The notes under the pieces were generated by a model that worked only from the letters and a program-made list of their open reading frames with translations, had not been told where the DNA came from and made no database searches. Both the position numbers and the translations under genes were made by a program. A DNA stretch of 64,000 nucleotides from Paenibacillus sedimenti (GTDB taxonomy: Bacteria > Bacillota > Bacilli > Paenibacillales > NBRC-103111): contig NZ_JACVVD010000004.1 in NCBI RefSeq assembly GCF_014534655.1, positions 62,001 to 126,000 on the forward strand. The letters are read 5' to 3'. Positions 17,889 to 25,722 of the stretch are shown in pieces; position 1 is the stretch's first letter; each line of letters starts with the position of its first letter.

Positions 17889-18467
17889 ATGGTGACAACA
17901 GAAAAAGTAGTGAAATGGCTTGGATTTATTTGTATTTTGGCAGGGGTTTCCAGGATGGGGATGACGCCGGCAGGACTTATTTGGGGATGGGATAGTCCGC
18001 TGGAATTGAGCTTCGGCTATACGGCAAGCGTGTTGATGGCGGTCTGCTCCTTCGCCTTCTATTTGGCTCAATCGAAAGAAACTGGCGTACTCGGATTCGT
18101 AACCGCGTTTATCGCCTCAGTCGGCAATGCCGTCATTTCGGGGCAGCAGTATGGTATTTTCGCTTATGAAACTTATGCAGATAAGGGGCTTTTCGTCAAT
18201 ATAACCGGAATGATTGTAGGTATTGGGATGATGGCCGGAACTATTCTTCTGGCATTCGTGACCTTCCGCGCCAAAGTTTTCCCCCGCTGGAATGTGCTCC
18301 TATTTATCATCATGCTGGTTTCCTTCGGCATACCTTTCCTTCAGGATTGGTTCGCTTTCTTCTGGGGGCTTGCCTACGCAGGTATGGGTTATACCATCTG
18401 CACAGGCAAGTATTTAAAAAAAGACCAGCCTTTAAGAGACAGCCTTCCGGTTCAAAAATCCTTATAA
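17889..18467 (+). CDS. Multi-span membrane protein of unknown function
   Basis: 192 residues from the ATG at 17889 (GGGAG six bases upstream), which is preferred over an open extension upstream. About six hydrophobic helices with short loops and a basic tail (KYLKKDQPLRDSL) make it an integral membrane protein. It has no transporter or enzyme motif that I recognise. It stands alone, between convergent minus-strand units. Confidence 0.7.
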   Translation: MVTTEKVVKWLGFICILAGVSRMGMTPAGLIWGWDSPLELSFGYTASVLMAVCSFAFYLAQSKETGVLGFVTAFIASVGNAVISGQQYGIFAYETYADKGLFVNITGMIVGIGMMAGTILLAFVTFRAKVFPRWNVLLFIIMLVSFGIPFLQDWFAFFWGLAYAGMGYTICTGKYLKKDQPLRDSLPVQKSL

Positions 18468-18500
18468 CCCTCCCCTCCCCCCGAAACTCACCTCGACTAC

Positions 18501-18538
18501 AAAAAACACTACTGACCCCAATGTGTCAGTAGTGTTTG
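18501..18538. terminator. Terminator of germination operon 2 (and the plus-strand membrane gene)
   Basis: AAACACTACTGAC and GTCAGTAGTGTTT form a perfect 13-bp stem around an eight-base loop. The minus strand continues with a six-T run, so it best suits the germination operon ending at 18569; it may also act on the plus strand. Confidence 0.85.
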
Positions 18539-18568
18539 CTGTTTCAGGACCTATTTGCCGTTTCCAAC

Positions 18569-19684
18569 TCATTTGGCGATTTTTGAATGCTTACGCCCGA
18601 ATCGTTTACGTATCTGATGGACCGTTAGAAGCAAAATTGGAATTACAACGCTAAGAAGAGGCAAGAACACACCCATGATAACTTCTTTCCCTTTAAGTGC
18701 AAACTCAGACCAGTTGCCCGCTGTCACCATCGAGGAGAAAAGAATGGTTATTCCTATTGGCAACACCACCCTTTGCGTCTTCTTCACGCGGAACAAATCC
18801 GCTGCGACGATCACTGCGGCATAGCAAGTAATAGCGCATTTGAAGAAAGCATTAATAATCAATGTGAGAATGACAATGGCATCCATCCGTTGCAGAAAAT
18901 CCGCTATATTCACTTTGCTAATCGTTAAAAATAAAGGAAAGGTAGATCGACCGTAAATATCAGCTCCAAGAACAGAAATCTCAACAGCATGAGTGAAGCT
19001 TAATATGAGGCCGCAGCATAGCAGGGCAATGATTCCCGCCCTTCTTCCCGATTGAGTTTTATTCAAATAGGGAAGAATTGTCGTAAAAGCAATCATCTCT
19101 CCGAAGGGAAACATAAGTATATTGCGATAAGCCGACTCTATAATAGGCTTCCACCCCTCGCCAAACAAAGGAAACAGATTATTCGTATTAATGATACCGG
19201 AAACGAAAACGACAATAAATCCAAAAAAGCCCAATAAAACCATGATAAGCATGTGGATTTCTCCTGTTCTTGCCAACACTTCTATCCCTTTATGCAGTAC
19301 ATAAATGACCGCTAACATCAACAAGGCATTGATCGCAAATAGCGGCGTTTGGTCATAGGCAGTGGTTACCAAGAGCTCGCCGGTTTCCCGCAAAACTCTA
19401 GCATCATTATAGATAAAGAAGCCAAGATATAAGAGACTTATTGGCCAACCGATATAGTTACCGAGAATTTCCCGGACATAGCCGCTTAGAGGCAGATCGG
19501 GGTACTGACGATAAAGATAATCATATACAATAAATAACAGGCAGCCACCAATTAAAGCCAATAATATCGATATCCAAACGCTTTGTTCCGATACAAATCC
19601 TATGGGCAGAACAAGCGCGGTACCAAATTCAAACAAAACGATCAAGACAAACAGTTGCCTAACATTAATTTTCGCGTTTTCCAA
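18569..19684 (-). CDS. Spore germinant receptor B subunit (GerAB family), operon 2
   Basis: 371 residues, about ten transmembrane helices, with GFVSEQSVWISILLALIG near the N-terminus as in other GerAB/ArcD-type proteins and a basic C-terminal tail (RKRFGRKHSKIAK). It is the last gene of the second A-C-B operon, 15 bp after the C subunit and just before a strong terminator. It differs clearly from the operon 1 B subunit, so the two receptors probably answer different germinants. Confidence 0.9.
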   Translation of the reverse strand: MENAKINVRQLFVLIVLFEFGTALVLPIGFVSEQSVWISILLALIGGCLLFIVYDYLYRQYPDLPLSGYVREILGNYIGWPISLLYLGFFIYNDARVLRETGELLVTTAYDQTPLFAINALLMLAVIYVLHKGIEVLARTGEIHMLIMVLLGFFGFIVVFVSGIINTNNLFPLFGEGWKPIIESAYRNILMFPFGEMIAFTTILPYLNKTQSGRRAGIIALLCCGLILSFTHAVEISVLGADIYGRSTFPLFLTISKVNIADFLQRMDAIVILTLIINAFFKCAITCYAAVIVAADLFRVKKTQRVVLPIGITILFSSMVTAGNWSEFALKGKEVIMGVFLPLLSVVIPILLLTVHQIRKRFGRKHSKIAK

Positions 19685-19699
19685 CCCCCGACCCTCCCT

Positions 19700-20929
19700 T
19701 CATTCTTTCGAGGTTCCTTCTTGTTCGGATATATAGGGTTTTATCCGCATGCCAGAACGCCGTATGAATGCATCCACCTCGACGTCTACCTTGCTTTCGG
19801 CAAATGTCTTGCCCCATTCTTTCTTCATTTTATTCCAAGCTTTCGCATTTGCCCGATTCACAGCTTCCCCAAAACCGAAAATATCGCTCTCCTCGTTCTG
19901 GGCGGCTTTCACTGCTTCCAAAACTTCTTTTTTTGTCTCCGCTGCCAATTGTTTTTCCAGATTTGTGATTTCTTCAACCTTGGTCAAATCAAGTGAACAT
20001 TTTATTTCGCTTAGATTTCCTGTTTCCCGAATATGAATATGGAAAACCGGTTTCCCATTTTGAATCTCCACTTCAACATTCGTATGGGATCGAATAATTT
20101 CAATGCCAACGGCATCCTTTTTATCTTTACAATCCAGATCAATAACGGTGCTCTTCATTTTATTTCGAATCCATAAAGCTCCACGTCCCTCATCTCCATC
20201 CAACCATCCCTTTAGTTTTCCGTTCTTGAAAATGGCGATTCCCGAGATATTCACCTTTGTCGACAGGTCACTCTGCTGTACATTTAAGGTCTTTTTTCCA
20301 ACCTCCTGATCTCCTATGACATTTACCCCGCTGATCATTGGCTCTCCTTGGCTTACCAACGGCCTAATCACGTCATCCATTTCGACTTTTATGTTCTCCG
20401 ACCAAATTTTTGACGTCATTTTTATTTTACCCGCAATCGCATTTGCCGGAATTTTCTCGAGCGGCGTAAGCATCTTGACAAGCGGCTCAGCTTCGCTTCC
20501 TCTGGCTATGAGTACCATCGTAGTAAGACGGATTTCGTGGGACCGTTCAAAAAAATCAAATAAATCTTGAATTCCTTCTTTCGCCAATGGTTCTCCAATG
20601 ATCAGCACCTGCATATGCGAAAAGAAAAGCTGTCGCGGTACTTTTTGCGATGTTTTGCGGATCGCTTCGAAGAGGGATTTTCCAGTCCCCGAATAGACGG
20701 TAATAGGCGAATCCGGTTGTCCCCCTGCGCCTCCTGTTGCTCCTAATGCAACACTGCCGGGATTTATGATTTGAAACGAAACCTTGTATTCATTCACTTT
20801 CGGCGTTTTATCTATCCCCATTGCCGCGACAAAGGCTAGCTCTTTGAGCTCTCTTCGATTCCAGCAGCCTGTCAGAGGCAGCACCAGCCATAAAATCACG
20901 ACGATTCGGATAACTTGTTTTGCTTTCAT
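19700..20929 (-). CDS. Spore germinant receptor C subunit (Ger(x)C lipoprotein), operon 2
   Basis: 409 residues from the ATG at 20929, preceded by GGAGGATACGA; an upstream in-frame extension is not needed. The lipobox LPLTGC (Cys about 22) leads into WNRRELKELAFVAAMGID, the Ger(x)C signature. A Gly-rich stretch (GATGGAGGQPD, about 65) is a local insertion. The C-terminal SDIFGFGEAVNR motif is shared with the operon 1 C subunit. It is expected on the outer face of the spore inner membrane. Confidence 0.92.
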   Translation of the reverse strand: MKAKQVIRIVVILWLVLPLTGCWNRRELKELAFVAAMGIDKTPKVNEYKVSFQIINPGSVALGATGGAGGQPDSPITVYSGTGKSLFEAIRKTSQKVPRQLFFSHMQVLIIGEPLAKEGIQDLFDFFERSHEIRLTTMVLIARGSEAEPLVKMLTPLEKIPANAIAGKIKMTSKIWSENIKVEMDDVIRPLVSQGEPMISGVNVIGDQEVGKKTLNVQQSDLSTKVNISGIAIFKNGKLKGWLDGDEGRGALWIRNKMKSTVIDLDCKDKKDAVGIEIIRSHTNVEVEIQNGKPVFHIHIRETGNLSEIKCSLDLTKVEEITNLEKQLAAETKKEVLEAVKAAQNEESDIFGFGEAVNRANAKAWNKMKKEWGKTFAESKVDVEVDAFIRRSGMRIKPYISEQEGTSKE

Positions 20930-20956
20930 TCGTATCCTCCTCGTGCTCATGCTGTG

Positions 20957-22546
20957 TTATTCCTTCGGGGGAGAAGGCTTCATGTCTTGCTTCATCCGAG
21001 TCATATTTTTTGGGCTGATCAACCGTGGACGTGTAAGGAAGGACCATAACGGTAGACGCAGTACGGCATCCTTCTGATCCGCAGGAATAAACGGGGCAAG
21101 CGGAGCCATATAAGGAACCCCGAAAGAGCGCAAGCTGCATAAATGGGCAATGAGCATCATGTTGCCGATTGCCAATCCGTAAAAACCGAAGGTCGCAGCC
21201 AAAAACATGAGCACAAATCTGAGTAAACGAACCGAACTTGCCATATTGAAAGCCGGGGTGGCAAAACTGGCAATCCCCGTAATCGAGACCACGATCACCA
21301 TCGCCGATGAGACGATCCCGGCTTGTACCGCTGCCTGCCCCAGTACGATCGCGCCTACAATCGATACCGCTTGGCCGACAGCCCGCGGCATTCGTACGCC
21401 GGCCTCACGCAAAATCTCAAAGCTGGCCTCCATTATGAAGGCCTCGACATAAGCAGGGAAAGGAACTCCTTCCCTTTGCGCGGCCAAACTGATTAAAAGG
21501 GGGGTGGGAATCATTTCCTGGTGGAAGGTAATGGCCGCGATATAGATGGAAGGCCCCCATAATGAAATAAAAAATGTTACATACCTTAACAAACGTACCG
21601 CTATTCCAATATCAAAACGTTGATAATAGTCTTCAACAGACTGAAAATACATAAAAAACGTCGTCGGCAAAATGAGGACAAACGGCGTTCCTCCCACTAT
21701 CAGTGCAATTCGGCCCTCCAATAAATTCCCGGCTACGGCGTCCGGTCGCTCGGTACTGTATATGGTTGGAAAGGGGCTCGTCGGCTGATCTTCAATCAAT
21801 TGTTCGATATAACCGGATTCTAAAATGCCGTCGATTTGGATATCGTTTAGCCTAATCTTTACTTCCTGCAAAAGTTGATCGTTAACGATTCCTTTGATAT
21901 ACATGATCGCGACCGTTGTATGTGTGACATGTCCGATATTCATGGTCTCCAACCATAGATTGGGACTTCTGATCCGCCGGCGAATAAGGGATACATTGGT
22001 CGCAATATCCTCGGTAAAACCGTCCTTAGGCCCGCGAATGACTACTTGGGAAGTCGACTCCGAGAGCTCTCTCGATTTTCCGCCTCTCGTATCGCCGCTT
22101 ATGGCCTCCGCCGAGCCATGAATCAAGATGACCGTATTGCCTGACAAAATGGACAGCATTAATCCGTTCCAATCCTTAATGACTTGAACTTCACCTATGG
22201 CCAGGGCATTTTTTTTAATATAATCAAAAACATTCTTATCCGATGCCGTATTTTTCAAGGTATCTTGAGCGGTGTCGTTCATCAAGGAGCGCATGATAAA
22301 ATCATCGACTACCACCTTGTCGGTTAAATTGTCAATAAAAACTGAAGCTGCTTGAACCTTGGAGTTTCGAATTTCAAATTCCCTGATTTTAAGATCGGGA
22401 CTATTACCAAGCGCCTGACTAATCTGTTGAAGATTTTGTTGCAAATCGAAGTACAGGGGAAGTTCATTTGAATAACCAACCATTTCTTCATTTTGGTTTC
22501 GTGTTGCCCCGTTGTTTTGTTTACGAAGTCGCCACCAATTGAACAT
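20957..22546 (-). CDS. Spore germinant receptor A subunit (GerA family), operon 2
   Basis: 529 residues. The soluble N-terminal domain ends in ESGYIEQLIEDQPTSPFPT, and the membrane domain carries FHQEMIPTPLLISLAAQREGVPFP and REAGVRMPRAVGQAVS, the same GerA landmarks as in the operon 1 paralogue. A strong GGAGGGG site precedes the ATG. A Gln/Asn-rich N-terminus (NGATRNQNEE) differs from the paralogue. It leads the second A-C-B operon; a divergent small two-TM gene begins 136 bp upstream. Confidence 0.93.
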   Translation of the reverse strand: MFNWWRLRKQNNGATRNQNEEMVGYSNELPLYFDLQQNLQQISQALGNSPDLKIREFEIRNSKVQAASVFIDNLTDKVVVDDFIMRSLMNDTAQDTLKNTASDKNVFDYIKKNALAIGEVQVIKDWNGLMLSILSGNTVILIHGSAEAISGDTRGGKSRELSESTSQVVIRGPKDGFTEDIATNVSLIRRRIRSPNLWLETMNIGHVTHTTVAIMYIKGIVNDQLLQEVKIRLNDIQIDGILESGYIEQLIEDQPTSPFPTIYSTERPDAVAGNLLEGRIALIVGGTPFVLILPTTFFMYFQSVEDYYQRFDIGIAVRLLRYVTFFISLWGPSIYIAAITFHQEMIPTPLLISLAAQREGVPFPAYVEAFIMEASFEILREAGVRMPRAVGQAVSIVGAIVLGQAAVQAGIVSSAMVIVVSITGIASFATPAFNMASSVRLLRFVLMFLAATFGFYGLAIGNMMLIAHLCSLRSFGVPYMAPLAPFIPADQKDAVLRLPLWSFLTRPRLISPKNMTRMKQDMKPSPPKE

Positions 22547-22682
22547 GCTGATCCCCTCCTTCTACACATGACAGTTATTAACAATTGAAGCTGTTTTTAA
22601 ACAACATGTATGTAGATGATTCGATTGCCAACAATATTAATGGTGATATGAACAACATTTCAACCAAGGCAGGTGTTTGTAC

Positions 22683-22910
22683 TTGAAAAATTGGGGTATC
22701 TTGTTCTTGGCTATTTTATTAACTTTGAGCGTTGTTATTATAAGTGATCAAATAATAGGTCTGAAACTTTCTATATCTTTAAGAAACATAGTAAGCCCTT
22801 TTCAAGAGATGTCATTACCGGAATACGTTATTTTAATCATCGTGCTATCCATGATGTTCGTTCCATCCATTGTTTCCTTTGCAATCAGTCTCTTTAAGCA
22901 ACGGAGATAA
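22683..22910 (+). CDS. Small two-TM protein, candidate germinant receptor D subunit
   Basis: 75 residues if started at TTG 22683, where AGGTG lies seven bases upstream; TTG at 22677 is also in frame. There are two transmembrane helices (ILFLAILLTLSVVII and YVILIIVLSMMFVPSIVSFAI) joined by a short loop, and a basic end (LFKQRR). Small two-TM D proteins that modulate receptor function are known next to ger operons in Bacillus species; this one is divergent from the operon 2 A gene, which suits that role. The family match rests on layout and context only. Confidence 0.6.
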   Translation: MKNWGILFLAILLTLSVVIISDQIIGLKLSISLRNIVSPFQEMSLPEYVILIIVLSMMFVPSIVSFAISLFKQRR

Positions 22911-23069
22911 GCTGCTTGATCCACTGGTTCTCGCGCATTCGTTTCAGTGCGATACCGTTCAGATGCTATAGTACGGAAGGCAGGGCTTCAGAACTGACCA
23001 TTCTCACTATCGTTCGGGTAACTTGTACAAGTGACGGCTCGGCGGACATACAAAAGAACAACCGTTAAT

Positions 23070-23390
23070 CCAACGGCTGTTCCTCTCCAATGGTCAACTG
23101 ACAATTACGCAATCTCGTCCTCCAATCGAACGGTGAACTTCAGCATGCCGCCCCGGACTTCGGATACGAAATCCCGTCCGGCCAGCCGGGTGCCCCCGCA
23201 TGCGAACAAGGGAACGGCGAAATTGACCAATCGTTCAATTAAAACTGCACATGCGTTCCCTCCTCAGCAAGAAGCTCACCCACAGTATAAAGCTTCTTGG
23301 TGCGGCGAGGGGTCCAGGCCCGCAACGTCCCCGATCGTCAGGATTACCGTGTGGCCGAGCCAGTCGGTCTATTCAACCTCTTGTTCTTTA
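23070..23390 (-). pseudogene. Decayed coding sequence of unknown function
   Basis: Minus-strand translation gives protein-like segments in successive frames: TDWLGHTVILTIGDVAGLDP, then LYTVGELLAEEGTHVQF, then RLAGRDFVSEVRGGMLKFTV. Stops and frame changes separate them, and the stretch is richer in GC than its flanks. This looks like a gene broken by at least two frameshifts. I do not recognise the family. The plus-strand ORF over the same interval is taken as its shadow. Confidence 0.3.
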
Positions 23391-23500
23391 AGTGGATAAG
23401 CCGATAACAAAGTATAATCCCTATACGTACGAAATTCACTGATGCTGCCGGGCCTAAACGTAGTACGCCCCGCCTATCATATTGCCGATGTGAATACCAC

Positions 23501-23573
23501 AACGAACTTTATTATCTACTTACAATCTTTATTTTCCTTCACCAATATTGATACAGGATAATAAGGTTTGTTA
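23501..23573. repeat. Tn7-like end repeats: right end abutting a left end
   Basis: Two direct copies of the island repeat (AACGAACTTTATTATC at 23501, TTACAATCTTTATTTTC at 23520) are followed by one inverted copy (GGATAATAAGGTTTGTTA at 23556). The inward-facing copies are separated by exactly 20 nt, with tips CCTTCACCAA and TTGATACAGG back to back. The same geometry recurs at 24911-24987. Confidence 0.6.
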
Positions 23574-23662
23574 TCGATGCGTAACCTATCCATGTTCCGT
23601 TTGATAAGTTTGTAGTTGGGCGTAGTGCTATTCAGCTGGGGTTCATTATCGATTCTCATTCC

Positions 23663-23915
23663 ATGAAGATAATTATCATTTCTGCAAAGCAAGTAAAGCC
23701 TGATTATATTGAAATTCTTCCCAGTTTTTCACATCCTAAGATAGCGGCTAAAAAAAAAAGAAACCGGAGTAGATATCATTAAAGAAGACATACCTATTTT
23801 ACTAAGTGCAGGTGCAGTATCGACAATCTGTTATTTCGTTACAAGGAAGTTATTCCCTCTTACTTTGTCAAAACTGCCCAATATCTTAACGAGGCTGCCG
23901 ATCCCGTTAGCGTAA
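23663..23915 (+). pseudogene. Frameshifted ORF inside mini-element A
   Basis: ATG at 23663 opens a frame (MKIIIISAKQVKPDYIEI...) that closes soon after a run of ten A's. A one-base slip in that run joins it to a second open frame (KETGVDIIKEDIPILLSAG...) ending at 23915, giving a plausible ~85-residue product with a hydrophobic tail. Either a homopolymer mutation or a sequencing error. No ribosome site or family was recognised. Confidence 0.3.
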
Positions 23916-23934
23916 TTAACCCTAAAAGTGAAAA

Positions 23935-23964
23935 AGTGAATGTTCACAAAAGTGAACATTCACT
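23935..23964. repeat. Perfect 13-bp inverted repeat abutting Tn7-like end repeats
   Basis: AGTGAATGTTCAC and GTGAACATTCACT are exact complements around an AAAA loop. The right arm overlaps the first base pairs of the tandem repeat block at 23961. No T-run follows, so it is not a typical terminator; it may be an operator or part of the element end. Confidence 0.7.
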
Positions 23965-24010
23965 AACGAACTCTATTTTCTACTAACAAACTTTATTTTC
24001 CCTGTTCATC
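23961..24010. repeat. Tandem Tn7-like end repeats cutting tnsC
   Basis: Two 20-bp copies, CACTAACGAACTCTATTTTC and TACTAACAAACTTTATTTTC, lie head to tail, followed by a 10-nt tip. On the minus strand the tnsC reading frame runs to the tip and then stops inside the repeat, so this is the junction where tnsC was truncated. Confidence 0.7.
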
Positions 24011-24418
24011 AGCAAACGGTACTGTTTCTCTAGTCCATTGATATTTCCACAGTGGTTTTAAGAATAGTTCCCACTTTAGAACATTATTGCTCTCTGGATC
24101 CTTATAGTTCATACGTTTCCAATCTACTACTCCGAAGTGTTCAGCTGTTCTTCTAATCTGCCTAAATTCTTTACTAAGTAGATCCTATGCTTTATACGTC
24201 CCAATAAAGACAATTGGAACTCCAAACATATTTTTCAATGTAACAAAAAAGTTTAATATTTGGTCTTGTCCACCAACATTTGCTTCAAGCAAATGCTATA
24301 TCTCATCAATAACAAGAACGCCAATTCGATAAGTTGCTGCCAACTGGGCCATATCAGGAATAAGCTGATCAGCAGTCGAACCTGCTTTAATATGAGTTTG
24401 ATAGTAATTAGTATTACC
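23993..24418 (-). pseudogene. tnsC: tnsC (TniB-type AAA+ transposition ATPase) pseudogene
   Basis: About 142 codons in one frame encode the middle of a Tn7-type TnsC. They include NTNYYQTHIKAG, the Walker B strand RIGVLVIDEI, then LNFFVTLKNMFGVPIVFIGTYKA, KEFRQIRRTAEHFG and LFLKPLWKYQWTRETVPFA. Two in-frame TAG codons interrupt it, one right after the Walker B motif where Gln is usual. The N-terminal Walker A part is missing. The 3' end breaks off at 24010, where a transposon end repeat begins, so the normal C-terminal third is gone. No tnsA, tnsB or tnsD remains in the window. Confidence 0.75.
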
Positions 24419-24527
24419 TAATATCCTATCTTACATACCCATCTCTGATCAAAATAGAAAGAGCTTGTTCGATTTGCAAAGCAGGTATATTATATCAAAA
24501 GATCCTGTCGTTGGTGGGCAATCCTTC

Positions 24528-24560
24528 CAAAAAGAAATAAGCCCCAATAACCTAGGGCTG
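24528..24560 (-). terminator. Probable terminator of the small XRE gene
   Basis: On the minus strand AGCCCTAGG-loop-GGGGCTT is followed by ATTTCTTTTT. It lies about 90 bp downstream of the XRE regulator gene. Confidence 0.5.
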
Positions 24561-24649
24561 CTGTGATGAAATATTACATTATCTCACCAAATACAATCAA
24601 TTAAGACTTGGGCTTTATAGTAAAAAATCATTAATTCAAAAGACCCACA

Positions 24650-24862
24650 TCACAACAACTCAATTCGAAACAAATCCTCTAATTCCTTCCCCAATAAATC
24701 ACTCAATTTTTTGGCAGTCGCAGGTCCTACTGATTTAACGGATCTTTCCAGTAGGCTAATATAAGCATGACTTAAACCCGATTTCTTCGCAAGTTCTCTT
24801 TGGGAGTAACCCTTTATTATTCGCGCTTTGATGAATACATCAGTCTTTGCCATTATTCTCAT
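24650..24862 (-). CDS. Small XRE-family HTH regulator
   Basis: 70 residues, almost entirely one helix-turn-helix domain: KARIIKGYSQRELAKKSGLSHAYISLLERSVKSVGPATAKKLSDLLG, the cro/C1 pattern. GGGGGAG lies ten bases before the ATG; an internal Met four codons later is also possible. It lies within the Tn7-like array, upstream of the tnsC relic and just downstream of a repeat pair at 24911-24947, which thus sits in its promoter region. Probably cargo or a regulator of the element. Confidence 0.8.
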   Translation of the reverse strand: MRIMAKTDVFIKARIIKGYSQRELAKKSGLSHAYISLLERSVKSVGPATAKKLSDLLGKELEDLFRIELL

Positions 24863-24910
24863 AACTCTGCGACTCCCCCTTTTCTCTATTGTTTACAACT
24901 GCAAATTTCA

Positions 24911-24987
24911 TTAAATCACTTTACTTCAGGTTAAATGACTTTATTTCATCTCGCCACATTGATGCAAGAAAATAAAGTTTATTAGTG
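24911..24987. repeat. Second right-end/left-end repeat junction
   Basis: Two direct copies 20 bp apart (TTAAATCACTTTACTTC at 24911 and TTAAATGACTTTATTTC at 24931) face one inverted copy (GAAAATAAAGTTTATTAGTG at 24968) across exactly 20 nt. The inverted copy has the tip ATTGATGCAA, close to the ATTGATACAG tip at 23547. Confidence 0.6.
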
Positions 24988-25091
24988 ACATCTCAATATT
25001 TCAGCAGCTTTTAAGATTTCCTTATAAACGAAATTACCTAGAGTAAGTTTATTATTGAGGGACATATCCAATCGGTGACGACAATAAATCT

Positions 25092-25109
25092 GGAAAATAA
25101 AGTTTGTTA
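25092..25109 (-). repeat. Internal left-end repeat of mini-element B
   Basis: GGAAAATAAAGTTTGTTA, an inverted copy of the island repeat, 124 bp from the terminal copy, as for spaced left-end TnsB sites. Confidence 0.6.
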
Positions 25110-25158
25110 TTTATATATGCAGTCTACCACTAAGACACTCATGTCAAGCATAGTATTT

Positions 25159-25623
25159 TCAAACTGTTATAATCCAAGTAGGCTTCAATACCTGTAAACT
25201 TTTTAATGATCTATAACAACCCAATGTGAAATCATCCTCCATTTTACTGAGAACCATTAAAGACTTAGTACTTAGCTTAAATTCCAAGAATAATTTATTA
25301 GTTTCAATACAGACCAGATAATCAATGTCTAAATATTCATACTCGGAGCCTGGAGAAAAATGCGAATACGTACAGGTCCCATTTTCAAGTTCCACGCCAC
25401 CACAGCCCATAAAATGAGTGTCTTCATCTTTATCAAAATCGGTTATGCCTTTTGCCCAATATACGTAGCGACGTAATTTTGGTGTGTCCTCCCAATCATC
25501 TCTTTGGATGATAATAGTATCAGTGTTCCATTGATTCAAGATATATTCAATAGAATTACGACAATCTACAGTGTTTTTCTCGCTTTCCAAATTAAGCAAA
25601 TTGTTTGTGGTTAACTCTTTCAT
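25159..25623 (-). CDS. Hypothetical acidic protein, sole cargo of mini-element B
   Basis: 154 residues with GAGGAG seven bases before the ATG, an intact frame in a region otherwise full of relics. The protein is acidic in its first half (QRDDWEDTPKLRRYVYW, DFDKDEDTHF) and Tyr/Asp-rich in the middle (GSEYEYLDIDYLV). No signal peptide, membrane span or catalytic motif that I can name is visible. It is bounded on both sides by Tn7-like end repeats and its A/T-rich composition matches the island rather than the neighbouring genes. As intact cargo among decayed neighbours it may be under selection, for example as a defence or immunity-type protein; that is speculation. Confidence 0.7.
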   Translation of the reverse strand: MKELTTNNLLNLESEKNTVDCRNSIEYILNQWNTDTIIIQRDDWEDTPKLRRYVYWAKGITDFDKDEDTHFMGCGGVELENGTCTYSHFSPGSEYEYLDIDYLVCIETNKLFLEFKLSTKSLMVLSKMEDDFTLGCYRSLKSLQVLKPTWIITV

Positions 25624-25662
25624 AACGGAACTCCTCGTATTGTAATTTACTGTTGCAAACCC

Positions 25663-25722
25663 GACTAACGAACTTTATTTTTCATTAACACACTTTATTT
25701 TCTACTAACGATCTTTATTTTC
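25663..25722 (+). repeat. Triple tandem Tn7-like right-end repeats
   Basis: Three head-to-tail copies of about 20 bp: GACTAACGAACTTTATTTTT, ATTAACACACTTTATTTTC and TACTAACGATCTTTATTTTC. They lie about 110 bp beyond the 3' end of the MmyB-type regulator gene and mark the right edge of the island. Confidence 0.7.

Larger units (their letters stand above)
23547..24010. mobile_element. Decayed Tn7-like mini-element A (about 464 bp)
   Basis: Bounded on the left by tip ATTGATACAG plus one inverted repeat (23556-23573), and on the right by two tandem repeats (23961-24000) plus the tip CCTGTTCATC. Inside is only a frameshifted ORF. Its right boundary cuts the tnsC pseudogene. No transposase gene is present, so it would have needed help in trans. 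No target duplication could be seen. The boundary is inferred from repeat geometry. Confidence 0.5.

Noticed and set aside
23031-23399. 122-residue plus-strand ORF
   Set aside because: Arg/Ser/Pro-rich shadow of the decayed minus-strand sequence; no ribosome site.
23501-25722. CRISPR-like array
   Set aside because: Repeats are in both orientations, only two or three in tandem with no regular spacers, and no cas genes; a Tn7-like end explains them.
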